Positions 3,897 through 5,745 of a DNA stretch of 5,745 nt are shown piece after piece. The notes under the pieces were generated by a model, which saw only the letters and a list, made by a program, of their open reading frames with translations, was not told where the DNA came from and did not search any database. The stretch covers positions 1 through 5,745 of the forward strand of contig JAOUNW010000125.1 in NCBI GenBank assembly GCA_029880755.1, read 5' to 3'. A program made the translations under genes and the position numbers. The stretch's first letter is position 1. Every line of letters starts with the position of its first letter. The DNA is from Gammaproteobacteria bacterium. GTDB lineage: Bacteria; Pseudomonadota; Gammaproteobacteria; Acidiferrobacterales; SZUA-150.

Positions 3897-5745
3897 TTAA
3901 TCCTCATCCGATGCGTGCCAATAGGTCCTGAATCCGCCTTTGACTTCCGGTTCTTTCACCGTTAGATCCGGGGCAAGAACTTTGTCGCCTCCCAGGGATA
4001 CTACTTCCGCAGGTATACCTCCTGAGCGAAGGGCGGAAAATCGGTCATTAGCCGTGATAACACCGTCTCCATCGTTATCATTGACAGCTGAACCGTCCTG
4101 CAGGCTTAACTCATATAGCAATCCCGTACCTTCTTCTGGCCCACAGTTGGTGCTGGTGGTATCCGGTGGCAGATAGCTTGTCATAAAGATGGTTCCACCA
4201 ATGGTAAAGGAAGCAGAAAGATTCTTCTCGCCGCAGTTTCCGCCGGCAAATGTTCTGCCGGAATCATTGGGGCAATCGAGTTTCATTTTCCAGCCGTAGG
4301 TATAAGATGCTGTACAGGTACCTGCGAGGATACAACTGCCTTGGGAGACATCAACCAACCCATAGTTTGGCGGCGTGGTACTACCATCGGTGGCGTCATC
4401 ATAGTGTTCTATTGGGCCGTTGGCTGTAAGGTTGGTTAATGTGCCGCTAATCAAGTCCCGGTCCCGTACCACGTAGAACCATTCCTCGGTATCGGTTGCC
4501 AGGGGTTCTGAGCGATCCCCAGTACCGATAACCACCGCATCGTAGGAATCACCGCTAATAGAGTCTTTTGCCTGAACATAGTCGGGTGGATAGAAGAAAC
4601 GACGATCATCCTTGGGCAGGGTTGGCGTATTTTTCGTCATTCTCGCGCCGACAGACAGCAGCGGATTTACAATCCAGTTGGATTCATCGTTGCTGAGTGT
4701 ATCCACGCGCCAGAGGACACCGCCAGTGTCGCCGACATACAGACGATCAGGTAAATCATTTCCGTTCGGATCAGCCACCGTGATAGATGAAGGTATGCTA
4801 TCGAACATGTCGTTACGCTTATAAGTCTTGCTCGCCGAATCGTAGCCCGGTGTGGTAACAGATGCGTCATAGGCCGCTTTCCATACCAGTGCTCCGGTTA
4901 AGGCGTTAACAATGTAAATGGCGGTACCTTCACTGTCTTTGCCTCCAGGGGCTGCGGAATGCCAGGAACTATGATCATCCTTATTGGTGTCGTAGCCGCC
5001 GCCAAATATCAGGACCGGCCGGGGAGTGGTGCTGCCTCCATATACCATGCTGCGCACCCTGGGAGTGGACCAGGTTTGACCCAGCTCATCGAAATCACCG
5101 CCACTGGTTTTGGAAATTTTCCAGATAAATTTAGGATCATCAGGATCGGTGATATCCAGCGCTGTGTAGGATTTACCGCCGCGGCGCAAACCAAAATAAA
5201 GATAGACTTTGTCGTATTTGCCTGTCTCGTCTGGTGACTCGATATTACCATCGGCATCGTTGTCTACAACATAGCTTACCGGTTCGCCGTCGACACCAAA
5301 GGGGTGTTTCTCCGTAGTCCATGTACCGGTTTTGAGTTCCTTGACCATCCCCATGACTTCCCGGGGCATGTAGGCCCAGCCCTCCACACCTTCTTCCGCA
5401 CCGCTGGTGGTTTTATTGCGTATCATGCGCAAGAAACCGTCGTTGGTACCGACGAAAATACGAATATCCGGGATGCTTGTGCTATAGCCATTGGCGGCAC
5501 CGTAGTTAAGTGTTAAGGGGCGGGAATGCAGGGCATCACCGACTAACCAATTCCGGTTCTTTGAGCCATCCGTTTCAGAATCCGTGGCATCATTGGAAAC
5601 ACCGCGGATATACTTGATCAGGTTACAGGCAGAGGTGTCGTCTGTATCGGCAGCGGTGCAATCGCCGGTTGAGGTCGCCACCAGATCACCGTTTAACATC
5701 GAGGCAACAGTGGTGGTTGCCTCCAGTGCCTGCGGTGTTACCGCT
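3897..5745 (-). CDS. pilY1: PilY1 tip-associated adhesin, C-terminal part (5' end beyond the window)
   Basis: About 616 C-terminal codons of a PilY1-type protein are visible. The frame is still open at the right edge, so the N-terminal region (signal peptide, often a von Willebrand A domain) lies outside. PilY1 sits at the pilus tip and cell surface, promotes pilus extension with the minor pilins and mediates adhesion and surface sensing. The visible part is the beta-propeller domain. Numbering from the Met at 5699: GDALHSRPL (about 54-62), IFVGTNDGFLRMI (81-93), a LYFGLRRGGKSYTALDITDP blade (167-186), GQTWSTPRV (207-215), IFGGGYD (231-237), RLYVGDTGGVLWRVD (319-333) and VIGTGDR (390-396). 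The closing GW/GEK/GGTIFMTS/C...GLLYEL region follows (about 469-531). D-x-N-x-N-x-x-x-D at 310-318 matches the calcium loop described in Pseudomonas PilY1. Two EF-hand-like loops (146-157, 541-552) are additional. The Met at 5699 is internal, not the start. Confidence 0.93.
   Translation of the reverse strand, partial: AVTPQALEATTTVASMLNGDLVATSTGDCTAADTDDTSACNLIKYIRGVSNDATDSETDGSKNRNWLVGDALHSRPLTLNYGAANGYSTSIPDIRIFVGTNDGFLRMIRNKTTSGAEEGVEGWAYMPREVMGMVKELKTGTWTTEKHPFGVDGEPVSYVVDNDADGNIESPDETGKYDKVYLYFGLRRGGKSYTALDITDPDDPKFIWKISKTSGGDFDELGQTWSTPRVRSMVYGGSTTPRPVLIFGGGYDTNKDDHSSWHSAAPGGKDSEGTAIYIVNALTGALVWKAAYDASVTTPGYDSASKTYKRNDMFDSIPSSITVADPNGNDLPDRLYVGDTGGVLWRVDTLSNDESNWIVNPLLSVGARMTKNTPTLPKDDRRFFYPPDYVQAKDSISGDSYDAVVIGTGDRSEPLATDTEEWFYVVRDRDLISGTLTNLTANGPIEHYDDATDGSTTPPNYGLVDVSQGSCILAGTCTASYTYGWKMKLDCPNDSGRTFAGGNCGEKNLSASFTIGGTIFMTSYLPPDTTSTNCGPEEGTGLLYELSLQDGSAVNDNDGDGVITANDRFSALRSGGIPAEVVSLGGDKVLAPDLTVKEPEVKGGFRTYWHASDED
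4044..4079 (-). other. EF-hand-like calcium-binding loop 3 in PilY1
   Basis: The encoded 12-mer DNDGDGVITAND matches the DxDxDGxIxxxD loop closely, as in dockerin repeats. It lies about 50 residues from the C-terminus, after the last propeller strand, and is followed by a basic/hydrophobic stretch that could form a short helix. Calcium binding is inferred from the motif. Confidence 0.55.
4746..4772 (-). other. PilY1 calcium-binding loop (propeller site)
   Basis: The encoded DPNGNDLPD, followed by RLYVGD, has oxygen ligands at positions 1, 3, 5 and 9. This is the spacing of the calcium site characterised in the P. aeruginosa PilY1 C-terminal domain, where it controls pilus extension and retraction. 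It is placed at the equivalent blade. Confidence 0.65.
5229..5264 (-). other. EF-hand-like calcium-binding loop 1 in PilY1
   Basis: The encoded 12-mer DNDADGNIESPD has acidic/Asn ligands at positions 1, 3, 5 and 12, Gly at 6 and Ile at 8, the canonical EF-hand/dockerin-like loop pattern. It sits in the insert before the second recognisable propeller blade. Calcium binding is predicted from the motif only. Confidence 0.55.

Noticed and set aside
3940..5516. Plus- and minus-strand alternative frames of 67-92 codons within pilY1
   Set aside because: All are inside the well-supported PilY1 frame and show no independent protein features.
1..5745. Mobile element, CRISPR array, tRNA or rRNA
   Set aside because: I saw no terminal inverted repeats, transposase motifs, regularly spaced repeats or structural RNA signatures on either strand.

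Overview
The window is a type IV pilus minor-pilin locus. Every recognisable gene lies on the minus strand, so transcription runs from the right edge to the left edge. In that order the genes are: the C-terminal half of pilY1 (cut by the right edge), pilE, an intergenic region of about 0.3 kb, a GspH/FimT-family pseudopilin (fimT, called fimU in Pseudomonas), pilV, pilW and pilX. The families and the roughly balanced base composition point to a gammaproteobacterium of the Pseudomonas/Marinobacter/Cellvibrio kind. The sequence alone does not fix the genus.

FimT, PilV, PilW, PilX and PilE are pseudopilins. Each has a class III signal (a Gly before the cleavage site, then a hydrophobic helix) that the prepilin peptidase PilD would process. 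In known systems these minor pilins form the tip complex that primes pilus assembly. PilY1 is the large tip-associated adhesin and mechanosensor, and its C-terminal beta-propeller domain binds calcium. fimT-pilV-pilW-pilX is tightly packed (an 11-nt gap, a 4-nt ATGA overlap and a 2-nt gap), so it should be one transcript. pilE follows pilY1 after 124 nt that contain a strong hairpin and no pilY2.

Three points stand out. (1) Three direct repeats matching the AlgR/LytTR binding core lie just 5' of the fimT pilin domain, spaced 21 and 33 bp apart. One is an exact CCGTTCGTC, and it overlaps a plausible -35 with a -10 at 17-bp spacing. (2) Those repeats fall inside the reading frame of fimT if it starts at its only well-supported ATG, which gives a prepilin leader of about 55 residues. 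A short-leader ATG exists downstream but is one base out of frame, so this end of the gene is either regulatory DNA read as protein, a frameshift or a sequencing error. (3) The order pilY1-pilE followed by fimT-pilVWX is the usual operon (fimT-pilVWX-pilY1-pilE) circularly permuted. The simplest explanation is the junction of two tandem minor-pilin clusters, with a second pilY1 predicted just beyond the left edge. I found no mobile element, CRISPR array or RNA gene.
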